Below are positions 17,543 through 26,613 of a stretch of 64,000 nt of DNA, in pieces; within the stretch, counting starts at the first letter, position 1; each line of letters starts with the position of its first letter. The DNA lies in assembly GCF_009905215.1 (NCBI RefSeq), contig NZ_CP047593.1, positions 1,244,900 to 1,308,899 of the forward strand, read 5' to 3'. The position numbers were made by a program, and so were the translations under genes. This stretch comes from Tichowtungia aerotolerans (GTDB lineage Bacteria; Verrucomicrobiota; Kiritimatiellia; Kiritimatiellales; Tichowtungiaceae). A model generated the notes under the pieces. It had not been told where the DNA came from, made no database searches, and saw only the letters and a program-made list of their open reading frames with translations.

Positions 17543-18511
17543 ATGAAAACAGCAAACAGCAATCTTTTTACGCCCGGCGTCTGGCCCGTCATGATCACTC
17601 CGTTTACGGACACCGGAGAGATCGATTTCCAAGGGTTGGAAAGCCTGACCGATTTTTATATTAACAGCGGTGTCAGCGGCCTTTTTGCCTGCTGTCTGTC
17701 GAGCGAGGTGCATGAGCTGACACCGGAAGAAACCATCCTGCTTTGCAGCAAAACCGTTGAATACGCCCGCGGACGGGCTCCGGTGGCAGCCGGTATCCCC
17801 CAAAGCAGCGACATGGATGAAATCGCCGTCTTCATCAGACAGATCATTGATGCGGGGGCCGACACGGCCGTTATTACAACCTGCCAGATCGCAGCCGAAG
17901 ATGAGTCTGATGATGTCTGGAAACAGCGCATGAGCAAACTGATGGATTCCACCGGCGAGATCTCACTGGGGACCTATGAGTGCCCGGTTCCCTACAAGCG
18001 CGTCCTCTCCCCCGAACTTTTTCAATGGGTTGCAGAAAGCGGACGGGTCAGCTTCCACAAAGACACCTGCTGTGACGCAGAACAGATCCGGCAGAAGCTC
18101 GCCGTTTCCGGCGGAAGCGGCCTGCGCTTTTTCAACGCGCACCTGCCGACCCTGGTTGATTCACTGAAAGCCGGGGGGGATGGATATTCCGGCGTAGACG
18201 CCAACTTCTTCCCGGAACTGTCTGTGTGGATCTGTGAGAACTTCCAGGAAGCTTCGACTGAACAGATTCAAAATGCAGAACAGTTTCTGATTCAGGCGCT
18301 GGACGCCTACGGAGAATTTTATCCGCGTTCCGGCAAACAATTCCTGCAGATGCGCGGGGTTGATATGGGAACCCACTGCCGCCGCACAGGCGTTCCGCCC
18401 TGCACCGAAGAAGACCGGCAGTCCCTGGACCTGCTGTATCAGAACTTCCAGGCGCTCGCCGCAAACCTTCATCTTCCGGAAACCCGGGTTCCGGAACTAC
18501 TGACTCCCTGA
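17543..18511 (+). CDS. DapA-family (class I aldolase/lyase) protein, divergent
   Basis: 322 residues with the overall length and order of the dihydrodipicolinate synthase/N-acetylneuraminate lyase family. The start PGVWPVMITPFTDTGEID is typical. A Schiff-base Lys is likely in VSFHKDTC (about 175) and the helper Tyr in GTYECPVPY. The usual G(T/S)TGE loop that binds the alpha-keto carboxylate is replaced by CCLSSE (about 52-57), so substrate or activity may differ. It is transcribed away from the FG-GAP/SSS pair. I infer a role in cleaving an imported sugar acid, with low confidence about the substrate. Confidence 0.8.
   Translation: MKTANSNLFTPGVWPVMITPFTDTGEIDFQGLESLTDFYINSGVSGLFACCLSSEVHELTPEETILLCSKTVEYARGRAPVAAGIPQSSDMDEIAVFIRQIIDAGADTAVITTCQIAAEDESDDVWKQRMSKLMDSTGEISLGTYECPVPYKRVLSPELFQWVAESGRVSFHKDTCCDAEQIRQKLAVSGGSGLRFFNAHLPTLVDSLKAGGDGYSGVDANFFPELSVWICENFQEASTEQIQNAEQFLIQALDAYGEFYPRSGKQFLQMRGVDMGTHCRRTGVPPCTEEDRQSLDLLYQNFQALAANLHLPETRVPELLTP
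17627..17641. repeat. 15-bp palindrome copy
   Basis: TTCCAAGGGTTGGAA, both half-sites perfect, inside the DapA-family gene where it encodes FQGLE. Confidence 0.65.
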
Positions 18512-18862
18512 CCGCTCTCTTTCTGCCGGGCCCCCTCGAGCAAAGGATGCCTTTGCGCGGCTGCCCGGCAGGAAAAGGATCCGGTCCGCCTGAGCGGATG
18601 CTCGGGCGCGCCACGGCATCAGTATAAGCTGTCTGCACCGATCCTGATCGGCTGTCTCACCTGCACCCTCCTGCTTCTTTGGACCGCCGAAGCCGGCGGC
18701 CGAATCCGCCACCCCGAATTCCGCCCCGCCTCCGTCGACACTGCGCCCTGAACGTCTCCCAGGATTGGAAAAATTTCCGGCCTCTGTTTTTAGGGTCGTC
18801 GGAGACTTGTCCGGAATCCCGAATTACGGCTAAATGTGCGCTTACGACGAAAGGAATCCGGA
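18512..18862. other. Intergenic region before purD
   Basis: This 351-bp stretch contains a nested hairpin at 18523-18571 and otherwise no convincing gene. An AAGGAA ribosome-binding site sits just before the purD ATG at 18863. Confidence 0.6.
18523..18571. terminator. Nested GC-rich hairpin after the DapA-family gene
   Basis: CTGCCGGGC (18523-18531) pairs with GCCCGGCAG (18563-18571). Inside, GCAAAGG-ATG-CCTTTGC (18540-18556) makes a second hairpin. There is no T-run, so it may be a Rho-independent-like end with a weak tail, or an mRNA-stabilising structure. Confidence 0.45.
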
Positions 18863-20119
18863 ATGAAGGTATTGGTGATTGGAAACGGCGGACGCGAACA
18901 CGCGCTCTGCTGGAAACTGAAGAACGACTCGCGCAACCCTGAAATTTTCTGTGCCCCCGGCAATGCCGGCACTGCCGAGCTCGGCACCAATCTTGATCTG
19001 GTCGCCACCGATGTCGAAGGCATCACCGAGTGGGCCAAAGCCCATCAGCCCGACCTCACCGTCATCGGCCCGGAAGCCCCGCTCTGCGTGGGTATGGCCG
19101 ATGCGCTTGAAGCCGAAGGATTTCGCGTTTTCGGCCCCAAACGCGCCGCGGCCGAGCTCGAAGGCAGCAAGGAGTTTGCCAAGGAAATCATGAAAGCCGG
19201 CGGCGTACCGACCTCGGACTATGCCGTATTCACAGAAGCCGAACCGGCCTGCAGATACGTCCGCGAAAAAGGGGCGCCGATCGTCATTAAGGCCGACGGC
19301 CTCGCCGCGGGCAAAGGCGTCACCGTTGCCGAAACCGTGGAACAAGCCGAAGCCGCGATCAACGATGCGCTCGGCGGAGCCTTCGGCGAAGCGGGAAGCC
19401 GCGTCGTCATCGAAGACTTCCTCGTCGGCGAAGAGGCCTCCATCCTCGCGCTGATCGATGGCGAACACGTCGTCATGCTCGCCTCCTCGCAGGACCACAA
19501 ACGCGCCTACGACGGCGACACCGGCCCCAACACCGGCGGTATGGGCGCCTACTCCCCCGCGCCGATCGTCACCGACGCCGTCCTCGAAAAAGTCCGCACC
19601 GAAATTTATGACCGCACGCTCGCGGAACTCAAAAAACGCGGCATCACCTATAAAGGAGTGCTCTACGCCGGACTGATGATCGATAACGGCCAGCCGAGCG
19701 TCGTTGAATTCAACTGCCGCTTCGGCGATCCCGAAACCCAGGCCGTTCTCATCCGCTGGGACGACGACATCATCCCGGCCATCGAAGCCTGTATCGACGG
19801 CACACTCTCTGAAGAGCTGATCAACTGGAAAGCCGACCACTCCGTCTGCGTCGTGATGTCCGCCGGCGGCTATCCCGGCAGCTACGAAAAGGGCCATGAA
19901 ATCCGCGGCCTCGACGACACCGCGGATGACGCCATCGTCTTCCACGCAGGCACCGCACTTAAGGACGGCAAGGTCGTCACGGCCGGCGGCCGCGTGCTCG
20001 GCGTCACCGCACTCGGCGCCGACCTGCGCACCGCCGTCGACAACGCGACCGCCGCCGTCGAAAAAATCTCGTGGAAGGACGCCTTCTATCGCAAAGACAT
20101 CGCCCACCGCGCGCTGTAA
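18863..20119 (+). CDS. purD: Phosphoribosylamine-glycine ligase PurD
   Basis: 418 residues from the ATG at 18863, chosen because it starts MKVLVIGNGGREHAL, the family N-terminus, and has AAGGAA upstream. It has the ATP-grasp fold: substrate loop IGPEAPLCVGMAD (about 73-85), KADGLAAGKGV (about 145), and EFNCRFGDPETQ (about 280). It catalyses the ATP-dependent joining of 5-phosphoribosylamine and glycine to make GAR in de novo purine synthesis. purE lies 1.4 kb downstream on the same strand. A DUF6314 gene starts 7 bp after its stop, so they probably share a transcript. Confidence 0.97.
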   Translation: MKVLVIGNGGREHALCWKLKNDSRNPEIFCAPGNAGTAELGTNLDLVATDVEGITEWAKAHQPDLTVIGPEAPLCVGMADALEAEGFRVFGPKRAAAELEGSKEFAKEIMKAGGVPTSDYAVFTEAEPACRYVREKGAPIVIKADGLAAGKGVTVAETVEQAEAAINDALGGAFGEAGSRVVIEDFLVGEEASILALIDGEHVVMLASSQDHKRAYDGDTGPNTGGMGAYSPAPIVTDAVLEKVRTEIYDRTLAELKKRGITYKGVLYAGLMIDNGQPSVVEFNCRFGDPETQAVLIRWDDDIIPAIEACIDGTLSEELINWKADHSVCVVMSAGGYPGSYEKGHEIRGLDDTADDAIVFHAGTALKDGKVVTAGGRVLGVTALGADLRTAVDNATAAVEKISWKDAFYRKDIAHRAL

Positions 20120-20126
20120 GCCATCC

Positions 20127-20579
20127 ATGTTCAACCTGTGGAACAGCCTGCCGCCGGTTACGCGCTATGAATACGAGTCGACCCCCGGCCCGGATTCCGC
20201 GATGGGGTGGAAAGGCTTTGGCTCCGGCACCGTCGATTGCGATAAGTCGCCGGAGCTGCTGTATTTTAAAGAGCGCGGCACGTTCACCCTCGCGACCGGG
20301 GGCCGCACGGTCGAAACGCAGAACGAGTTTATCTGGCAGCGGCTGAGCAGCACGCGCATTAAGCTCTCACACAGCCGGTTCGGGCGGGAGAACCCGGTGA
20401 CCCTGTTTGATCTGGTTTACGACCCGGCAAACGATCAGTGGCTCAGCGAGACGGCGCATGTCTGCGGCGATGATCTCTACAGCGGCAAGGCCGCATGGAT
20501 CGACGGGGCCGTTCATTTCAGCTGGAGCATTTCCGGGCCACGCAAGCAGGAAAGCCTGCACTACATCTATTCGAGGTAA
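20127..20579 (+). CDS. DUF6314 family protein
   Basis: 150 residues, starting at the ATG 7 bp after purD. The C-terminal signature HVCGDDLYSGKAAW...FSWSISGPRKQESLHYIY resembles DUF6314 proteins, which are small lipocalin-like beta-barrels of unknown function. The N-terminal half shows repeated beta-strand patterns (GSGTVDCDKSPELLYFKERGTF). It lies between purD and an EamA transporter in one strand run, and its stop is 3 bp from the next start. Role unknown. Confidence 0.7.
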   Translation: MFNLWNSLPPVTRYEYESTPGPDSAMGWKGFGSGTVDCDKSPELLYFKERGTFTLATGGRTVETQNEFIWQRLSSTRIKLSHSRFGRENPVTLFDLVYDPANDQWLSETAHVCGDDLYSGKAAWIDGAVHFSWSISGPRKQESLHYIYSR

Positions 20580-20582
20580 GTT

Positions 20583-21428
20583 TTGGGATACTTAATCATC
20601 ACAACCATTTTATGGTCGCTGTCGTTCAGCCTGATCGGCGTCTACCTGGCGGGGCAGGTGGATGCCTATGCCTCCGCCTGGATCCGGGTGGCACTGGCGA
20701 CGCTCGTCTTTCTGCCCTTCCTCCGCCCGCGCGCCATCCCTAAAACCGACGCGCTGAAACTGATGGGCATCGGCGGCGTGCAGCTCGGCCTGATGTACAT
20801 TTTCTACTACCAGTCCTTCCTGCTGCTCACCGTGCCGGAAGTGCTGATCTTCACGGTGTTCACCCCCATCTACGTAACGCTCATTTACGACGCGCTGAAA
20901 CGAAAATTCAATCCGCTGTATTTGGTTTCAACCTTCGTCGCCGTGCTCGGCGCCCTGGTCATTCGCTACGACAACCTCACCGAAAACTTCCTACTCGGCT
21001 TCTTTGTCGTTCAGGGCTCCAACCTGTGCTTTGCATTCGGACAGGTGGCATACAAATTCTTCAAAGAATCGCGCGAGCCGGTTGCCCAGCGCGACATCTT
21101 CGGCTGGTTCTACATCGGCGCGCTCATCGTCATCAGCATTGCATGGATCATCTGGGGCAAGGCCGGGATTCCTACCGACTCCGTACAGATCGGCATCCTG
21201 ATTTGGCTGGGCATCGGGGCCTCCGGCCTAGGCTATTTCCTTTGGAACCGCGGCGCCAGCCGCGTCGATGCAGGATATCTCGGCATTATGAACAACGCAC
21301 TGGTGCCCGCCGGATTGCTCGTCAACATCACGATCTGGAACCACGACGCCGATCTCGTCCGCCTCGCACTCGGCAGTGCCATCATCGTTCTGGCCCTCCT
21401 GCTCCACGCAAAAATCAAGCGGCGTTGA
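20583..21428 (+). CDS. EamA/DMT superfamily transporter
   Basis: 281 residues with about ten hydrophobic helices in two homologous halves, as in the EamA drug/metabolite transporter family. The likely start is a TTG at 20583, three bases after the DUF6314 stop; a GAGGTAAG stretch overlapping that stop supplies the ribosome-binding site. The closing motif LGSAIIVLALLLHAKIKRR is typical of the family. Substrate unknown. It is probably translationally coupled to the upstream gene. Confidence 0.88.
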   Translation: MGYLIITTILWSLSFSLIGVYLAGQVDAYASAWIRVALATLVFLPFLRPRAIPKTDALKLMGIGGVQLGLMYIFYYQSFLLLTVPEVLIFTVFTPIYVTLIYDALKRKFNPLYLVSTFVAVLGALVIRYDNLTENFLLGFFVVQGSNLCFAFGQVAYKFFKESREPVAQRDIFGWFYIGALIVISIAWIIWGKAGIPTDSVQIGILIWLGIGASGLGYFLWNRGASRVDAGYLGIMNNALVPAGLLVNITIWNHDADLVRLALGSAIIVLALLLHAKIKRR

Positions 21429-21498
21429 CTTACCGAAGGGCTTTCTATAGGCTCCCCGCCCCACGAGGACAGCATTTTAAAAAATAAGGAGAACAATG

Positions 21499-22002
21499 AT
21501 GGCCAACAGCAGAGTTTCAATCGTAATGGGAAGCGCCAGCGACTGGAAAGTCATGGAGCACACCTATAAAACCCTCAAAGAGTTCGGCATCACCGCGGAT
21601 GTGAATGCACTGAGCGCGCATCGCACACCGCACCAGGCATGTGAACTGGCAGAAAACGCAAAAGCCAACGGCACGCAGGTCATCATCGGCGCCGCCGGCG
21701 GTGCGGCCCACCTGTCCGGCGTTCTGGCCGGCCACACCACCCTGCCGGTTATCGGCGTTCCGATGCCCGCATGGTCACTCGACGGCATGGACTCCCTGCT
21801 CTCGACCGTACAGATGCCCAAAGGCGTTCCGGTCGCCACCGTCGCCATCGGCAAAGCCGGCGCCGTCAACGCCGCCATCCTCGCCGTGCAGATCATGGCG
21901 CTGTCCGACGACGAACTGGCCCAAAAAATGGTCGAGTACAAAAAGAAAATGACTGAAGACGTTCTGGCAGCGAATGAAGAGCTTCAGAAACAGCTGGACT
22001 AA
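21499..22002 (+). CDS. purE: 5-(carboxyamino)imidazole ribonucleotide mutase PurE
   Basis: 167-168 residues, the size of class I PurE. The N-terminal VSIVMGSASDWKVM (CAIR-binding loop), the SAHRTP motif (about residue 43) and GAAGGAAHLSGVLA (about 72) are all present. It moves the carboxylate from N5-CAIR to give CAIR in purine synthesis; a PurK partner is not in the window. Strong AAGGAG precedes the tandem ATG ATG start (21496/21499). A hairpin terminator follows within 25 bp. Confidence 0.96.
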   Translation: MANSRVSIVMGSASDWKVMEHTYKTLKEFGITADVNALSAHRTPHQACELAENAKANGTQVIIGAAGGAAHLSGVLAGHTTLPVIGVPMPAWSLDGMDSLLSTVQMPKGVPVATVAIGKAGAVNAAILAVQIMALSDDELAQKMVEYKKKMTEDVLAANEELQKQLD

Positions 22003-22022
22003 ACTCCCTGCTGCTTCAGCAC

Positions 22023-22053
22023 AAACCGCCTTCGTCACCGGAGGCGGTTTTTT
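22023..22053. terminator. Bidirectional hairpin terminator between purE and the convergent phosphatase gene
   Basis: AAACCGCCT and AGGCGGTTT pair around a 10-base loop and are followed by T6 on the plus strand. The minus-strand phosphatase gene ends inside the hairpin (stop at 22035-22037), so its last codons double as the terminator stem. Confidence 0.8.
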
Positions 22054-22868
22054 ATTTGTTCGGCGAGTTGAGCATCGGTGGCAAACAAAATGCCGCGATG
22101 GTTCATAAACGTGGAGTCCGCGCGGTTCAGGTCGAGCGGATTCCCCGCGAAGTCCGTCGCCACCGCGCCCGCTTCCGCAAACAGGCAGGCCGTTGCCGCA
22201 AAATCCCAGATGGAGCCGCCGCCTTTTCCAAGCTTTGGAAACTTGAAGTAGCACGCCGGAGCATTCTCCAGAACCCAGACGGCATTCATCGCCGCGCCGC
22301 CGGTCATTCGAACCTGCGAATGTTCGTCCAACTCCAGTTTTTCCAATGTTTGGAAAAAACGTGGATTGTTCTTAAAACTCCGGTCGGTAATCAACTGCAG
22401 CGGAGTCCCGTGGTCACGAAGTTTCCAGGGTTTGGAATTTTTGAAGATTCCGCCGCCGCGAACCGCGTGCCAGCAGTTGTGTTCGACCGGATCGTAGACC
22501 ACGCCGATGTGCGGTGTGCCGTCGCGCGCGACCAGGGCGATCGAAACAGAGTAGCCGGGAATGCCGTCGATAAACGGAAGCGTTCCGTCGATGGGATCGA
22601 TGCACCAGAAATACTCTTTCTCAAAGCGGCTGTGGTCGTCCTCGCTCTCCTCGGCGAGCAGCGCCAGATCGAACTCCTCAATCGTCGGCTTCAGGATTTC
22701 AAGAATCATCCGCTGGCTCTTTTCGTCGACTTCGGTCAACACCTGCGAAGCGAGGCTCTCGCCCCCTTCCTTGCGAGTCACATGCTGAGGACGCGACTCC
22801 GCAATCATCTTCCCCGCAGTTTTTGCAGCCTCAATGGTCGTAGCCAAAAGTTTGTCGAAATCCATCAT
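22035..22868 (-). CDS. Inositol monophosphatase family protein
   Basis: 277 residues. The metal-binding motifs are present: LLAEESEDD (about 68-76, Glu), [14 protein letters not shown] (about 88-101) and [15 protein letters not shown] (about 220-234). The family uses Mg to hydrolyse small phosphate monoesters such as inositol-1-phosphate, PAP or histidinol-phosphate. Substrate is unresolved. The start overlaps the stop of the upstream kinase gene by 4 bp (ATGA), so the pair is an operon. Three copies of the 15-bp palindrome sit within its sequence. Confidence 0.9.
   Translation of the reverse strand: MMDFDKLLATTIEAAKTAGKMIAESRPQHVTRKEGGESLASQVLTEVDEKSQRMILEILKPTIEEFDLALLAEESEDDHSRFEKEYFWCIDPIDGTLPFIDGIPGYSVSIALVARDGTPHIGVVYDPVEHNCWHAVRGGGIFKNSKPWKLRDHGTPLQLITDRSFKNNPRFFQTLEKLELDEHSQVRMTGGAAMNAVWVLENAPACYFKFPKLGKGGGSIWDFAATACLFAEAGAVATDFAGNPLDLNRADSTFMNHRGILFATDAQLAEQIKNRLR
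22226..22240. repeat. 15-bp palindrome copy
   Basis: TTCCAAGCTTTGGAA; the minus strand reads FPKLGK, the second of three reading frames in which the element occurs. Confidence 0.65.
22341..22355. repeat. 15-bp palindrome copy
   Basis: TTCCAATGTTTGGAA; the minus strand reads FQTLE. Confidence 0.65.
22423..22437. repeat. 15-bp palindrome copy
   Basis: TTCCAGGGTTTGGAA; the minus strand reads SKPWK, the third reading frame. Confidence 0.6.
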
Positions 22869-23836
22869 GCAAGCTCCTTCAGTACCTGCCGAGCAAGGCG
22901 CATTGAATAGCTGTTAATCTTCCAGTGACCGGGGCTCCAGCCCTGCAGAAAGCGGAAGAAGTCGGTCCACGCCACCGGATACAGAGCTCTCCATTCCGTT
23001 TCCAATGCCTGAAAGGAGGCCGAGCCTCCACCCATACATTTTTCCAAGGTTCCGAAATAGTAATCGAGCAGTTCGTCTTCGCGCTCCTCGCACTCATCTT
23101 CGTTGAGGCAGCTGCCGAGAAAGTAGGCGACATCCTTCATGCCGCATCCGCCGCCGACATACTGAAAGTCAACCGCCGCGACCTGATTCCCATGCGCAGA
23201 GAAACAAAAATTGGCGAGCTTGGCATCGCCGTGTACAAATGTTTTAAAACGCGCATCGTTGAGGCGGCGGTCAATCGCCGCCGCGGCGTTTCTCAGTGCG
23301 GAATCGTCGAGCGCGGCCAGTTCGTCGGGGCGAGTCGCCAGGTGCCAGTAGGTCCCGACCGGCCAGAGACCATCCGGATTTTCGTTCATAAAGGCGGCAT
23401 GAAAATGCGCAAGCCATGACAGGCAGGCGCGAACGTCTTCGTCCGAAACAGTTCTGCGACGATCGCCGAAACCGGCGGCGTCGAGGTCTTCGAGCACCAT
23501 AAATACTTCATCGCCATGCGTCTCCAGCGCATGACACTTCGGCACGCGGCATTCCGCGCCGCAGCGCGCGGCCCATGTTGCATAGAATTCGGTTTCGACC
23601 TGATAGGAGCGCACTTTGCGTTCATGCGACAGACCGGTGTTCCAGCCGCGCGGGTGATTCGCTGCATCGGGCCAGTGAACGTGCTTCACCACAACGCTGT
23701 CGACGTCCGCGCCGTGCAGCCGGCAGCGGATGATTTTCCCGTAGCCGCTCCAGAGGCTCTGGATCAGCTCGCCCTCTTCGGTCAGGCCTTCCGCGCCGGT
23801 TGCGTTGAGTACAATCTGTTGAAAATGGTCATTCAT
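22865..23836 (-). CDS. Ecdysteroid-kinase-like/aminoglycoside phosphotransferase-fold kinase
   Basis: 323 residues from the ATG at 23836. An upstream in-frame start at 23869 would overlap the divergent gene's start codon and is rejected. The kinase-like fold is shown by the Brenner motif [11 protein letters not shown] (about residue 212) and [22 protein letters not shown], which supplies the metal-binding Asp. This EcKL/choline-kinase-like family phosphorylates small alcohols with ATP; bacterial substrates are unknown. It overlaps the downstream phosphatase gene by 4 bp, so the two encode a kinase-phosphatase pair in one operon. Confidence 0.85.
   Translation of the reverse strand: MNDHFQQIVLNATGAEGLTEEGELIQSLWSGYGKIIRCRLHGADVDSVVVKHVHWPDAANHPRGWNTGLSHERKVRSYQVETEFYATWAARCGAECRVPKCHALETHGDEVFMVLEDLDAAGFGDRRRTVSDEDVRACLSWLAHFHAAFMNENPDGLWPVGTYWHLATRPDELAALDDSALRNAAAAIDRRLNDARFKTFVHGDAKLANFCFSAHGNQVAAVDFQYVGGGCGMKDVAYFLGSCLNEDECEEREDELLDYYFGTLEKCMGGGSASFQALETEWRALYPVAWTDFFRFLQGWSPGHWKINSYSMRLARQVLKELA
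23000..23056. repeat. Pair of 15-bp palindromes, 42 bp apart
   Basis: TTCCAATGCCTGAAA begins at 23000 and TTCCAAGGTTCCGAA at 23042. Both are slightly degenerate and lie inside the kinase gene. The 42-bp spacing is four helical turns. Confidence 0.45.
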
Positions 23837-23867
23837 AAGAGGCGGCAAAATAGCATAGGCTTTTCGC

Positions 23868-24464
23868 ATGAGTAAACTGATTCAAGTGAATGCCGAACAT
23901 CCCGAGCCGGAGATTATTGAGCAGGCCTGCAGAATTCTGGAAGCGGGCGGGCGGGTGGTGGTTCCGACCGAAACGGTCTATGGAATCGCCTGCGCTCCGG
24001 AACATATTGAAACGCTCTATTGCGCAAAAGAGCGCGACCGGGGCAAGCCGATCGCACGGTTGGCCGCGTCGCTCGAACAGGTTGAGGCACTCGGCGCGGA
24101 CTTCGGCCGCGACGGCAAAGCCCTCGCCGAGAAATACTGGCCCGGCCCGCTGACACTCGTGCTCAATACACCGGAGGGAACCACCGGCTTCCGCGTGCCG
24201 GCCCACGAAGTACCGCTGGCCCTCGCCCGCGCCTTCGGACGACCCATTGCGCTGACCTCCGCCAACAAAAGCGGCGGGGCCGATGCCACAAACGCTCAGG
24301 ATGCGTTCCAATGTCTGGAAAACGATGTGCCGTTGTTTCTCGATTCCGGAGAAACATCAACCCAGGTTCCGAGCACAGTGCTTCTATGCTCAGCCAATGA
24401 AACAAAAATTCTGCGCGAAGGGGCAGTCTCTGCCGAAGAGCTCAAGCGCTACACGGATTCATAA
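23868..24464 (+). CDS. L-threonylcarbamoyladenylate synthase (Sua5/YciO/YrdC family)
   Basis: 198 residues. The YrdC fold is shown by [16 protein letters not shown] (about 27-42), [12 protein letters not shown] (about 55-66), the WPGPLT motif (about 90-95) and FRVPAH plus ALTSANKSG (about 105-140). The family makes threonylcarbamoyl-AMP for the t6A37 modification of tRNA. It converges with the HMG-CoA synthase gene, overlapping 16 bp at the 3' ends. The divergent kinase gene starts 31 bp away. Confidence 0.93.
   Translation: MSKLIQVNAEHPEPEIIEQACRILEAGGRVVVPTETVYGIACAPEHIETLYCAKERDRGKPIARLAASLEQVEALGADFGRDGKALAEKYWPGPLTLVLNTPEGTTGFRVPAHEVPLALARAFGRPIALTSANKSGGADATNAQDAFQCLENDVPLFLDSGETSTQVPSTVLLCSANETKILREGAVSAEELKRYTDS
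24306..24320. repeat. 15-bp palindrome copy
   Basis: TTCCAATGTCTGGAA inside the Sua5/YrdC gene, encoding FQCLE. Confidence 0.6.
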
Positions 24465-25603
24465 ATGCGCTTGTGCGCTTCGATTCCGGCGAAGCGGAAC
24501 GGGCCGGTGCAGTACTGAGCAAACACATGCTCGCCGCCGTCGGTCGGGATCCCGTAATTATAAATATCCTCATACTGCTGGAAGGTAAGCTCCGTGCGTC
24601 CTGCCAGCAGTTCCTGATGCACCTCTTTCAGCAGCGCAGTGCGGTAACCGGACTGAACAACGCCGCTGAAAAATTCGCCGACACAGCCGGAGCCGTAGCT
24701 GTAGAGCCCGATCCGCCTGCCGCTTAAGTCTTCAGCGCAGTTGTCGAACAGCGAGGTGATGCCGACGTAGAGCGATGCGGAATAGCAGTTGCCCGCTTCA
24801 CGGCTGTAAATCAGCGACTCGCCGATCACCTGCTCGAGTTCCTCGTCGGAAATGCCGCGCGCCAGTTTCTGGTGCGCCTTGGCCGCCATGCGGGTAAACG
24901 GAATGTGATAGCAGAAACGTGCAAAATCATCGAGCGATCGACCGGATTCTTCAGCGTACTGCTTCCATGCCTCTTTGAGTGCTTTGATATAAATCAGCGT
25001 CGAATACTTGCCGTCCACCTGCGCTTCGGACAGATAGTTCGGCCGCCAGAAATCCATAACATCATCGGCATAAAAGCCGGATTCCGGATCAATGGCAACC
25101 AGTCGTGGATTGGCAGAAATGGTAAATGCAACCGCACCGCAACCCTGTGTCGACTCACCGGGGCTGTCCAGTTCGTAGCGGGCGACATCAGATGCAATAA
25201 TCAGAACCTTGCTCTGCGGCTTCATGGCAACGAGCCCCATCGCCATGCGCAGCGCAGCGGTCGCACTGTAGCAGGCCTGTTTAAGCTCAACCACCCGGCA
25301 GCGGCTCGGCAACCCGAGCAGACCGTGAACAAACAGCCCGGCGGCTTTCGACTGGTCGATCCCGCTCTCCGTGGCAAGCAGAAGATTTTCCACTCCATCG
25401 AGCGCGCCGCGCTCTTTGAGCCGGAAGGCCGCGCTGGCGGCCATCGTCACAATGTCTTCATCCGGAGGAGGAATCCCCATGCGGCTCTGCCCGATTCCGA
25501 CCCGGTATTTATCGGGATCCACGCCGCGCGCCTTCGCCAGCGTTTTCAAATCCAGAAAATACTGCGAGGTATAAAAACTGATTTGGTCGATGCCGATCTT
25601 CAT
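24449..25603 (-). CDS. mvaS: Hydroxymethylglutaryl-CoA synthase
   Basis: 384 residues, standard for bacterial MvaS. The N-terminus [19 protein letters not shown] is a family hallmark. Catalytic residues are visible: Glu in LLLATESGIDQSK (about 78), Cys in ELKQACYSATAAL (about 110) and His in CYHIPFTRMAAKAHQKL (about 232). It condenses acetyl-CoA with acetoacetyl-CoA to HMG-CoA in the mevalonate pathway. The start overlaps the IPP isomerase stop by 4 bp. It is the last gene of the galM-mvaA-fni-mvaS run. Confidence 0.96.
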   Translation of the reverse strand: MKIGIDQISFYTSQYFLDLKTLAKARGVDPDKYRVGIGQSRMGIPPPDEDIVTMAASAAFRLKERGALDGVENLLLATESGIDQSKAAGLFVHGLLGLPSRCRVVELKQACYSATAALRMAMGLVAMKPQSKVLIIASDVARYELDSPGESTQGCGAVAFTISANPRLVAIDPESGFYADDVMDFWRPNYLSEAQVDGKYSTLIYIKALKEAWKQYAEESGRSLDDFARFCYHIPFTRMAAKAHQKLARGISDEELEQVIGESLIYSREAGNCYSASLYVGITSLFDNCAEDLSGRRIGLYSYGSGCVGEFFSGVVQSGYRTALLKEVHQELLAGRTELTFQQYEDIYNYGIPTDGGEHVFAQYCTGPFRFAGIEAHKRIYESV

Positions 25604-26613
25604 GACGAAAGAATGAGACTCCTGTTTCCTTTGAGCTGTTCAACGTTTTCTGCGCCAAGCAGGAACATGGCTGTGACAAATTCTTTGCGAATGCGCTGAA
25701 TCACCGCACGAACAGCATCGACGGATTCCATCGCGGGAGTCAACAGCGGACGGGCCATGCCGCACAGCGACGCATCAAGGATCATTGCCTTGGCCATGTC
25801 GATTCCGGTACGGATTCCGCCGGACGCAATCAGCGTGACATCCAGATCGGAAAGTTCCCGAAGCGCCTGCGGCGTCGGAATCCCCCAGTCCTGAAACAGC
25901 TCGCCCAGTGACGGATCACCGCTGCGCGCCGCTTCAATGCGGCTCCAGGATGTACCGCCCGCGCCGGCCACATCAATGATTTTTACGCCGGCCTGAACCA
26001 GCAGCTCCGCGTCGGCCCGCGATATGCCCGCTCCGACTTCCTTTACAATCACCGGCCTGCAGAGATCCCGAACCACCTCAGCGATTTTTTCGCAGAGACC
26101 CGAAAAATTAATATCCCCCTCGGGCTGCACCGCCTCCTGCAACGGATTGAGATGCAGGATCAGCGCATCGGCATTCAACGCATCAACCGCACTGCGAATC
26201 TGGCTGATCGTCATCCCCTCATTGATCTGTACAGCGCCGAGATTAGAAAACAGCAGCGCGTGCGGCGCGGCGGCACGCAGCTCAAAACTGGCGCGCGCCG
26301 CCGGATCCGAAAACATGACCCGTTGCGAACCGACGCCCATCGCCACGCCTTCGGCTTCCGCCGCGCGCGCGAGGTTGTGGTTGATCGTCCGGATCTGCTC
26401 ATCGCTGCCGCCGGTCATCGACGAAATCAAAAACGGGAAGCTGAGCTTTTTGCCAAGAAATTCAACCGACGGATCGACATCAGCGAGGTTGATCTCCGGC
26501 AACGCGCGATGCGTCAAACGAATGTCGTCGAAATAAAACTTCCGCCGGTCCATCGACGCATCTTTCGCGACAATGTCGATGTGCTCCGTTTTGCGCTTGC
26601 GAATATCTTTCAT
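25600..26613 (-). CDS. fni: Type 2 isopentenyl-diphosphate delta-isomerase
   Basis: 337 residues from the ATG at 26613, which gives the typical start [15 protein letters not shown] and a 4-bp overlap with the upstream reductase; a longer frame to 26691 would run into that gene. It has the FMN-binding TIM barrel: [13 protein letters not shown] (about 65), GSQRVMF (about 95), [14 protein letters not shown] (about 150), VKEVGAGIS (about 185), and [13 protein letters not shown] (about 265). It interconverts IPP and DMAPP using reduced FMN and Mg. Its place between HMG-CoA reductase and synthase supports a mevalonate-dependent isoprenoid route. Confidence 0.95.
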   Translation of the reverse strand: MKDIRKRKTEHIDIVAKDASMDRRKFYFDDIRLTHRALPEINLADVDPSVEFLGKKLSFPFLISSMTGGSDEQIRTINHNLARAAEAEGVAMGVGSQRVMFSDPAARASFELRAAAPHALLFSNLGAVQINEGMTISQIRSAVDALNADALILHLNPLQEAVQPEGDINFSGLCEKIAEVVRDLCRPVIVKEVGAGISRADAELLVQAGVKIIDVAGAGGTSWSRIEAARSGDPSLGELFQDWGIPTPQALRELSDLDVTLIASGGIRTGIDMAKAMILDASLCGMARPLLTPAMESVDAVRAVIQRIRKEFVTAMFLLGAENVEQLKGNRSLILSS

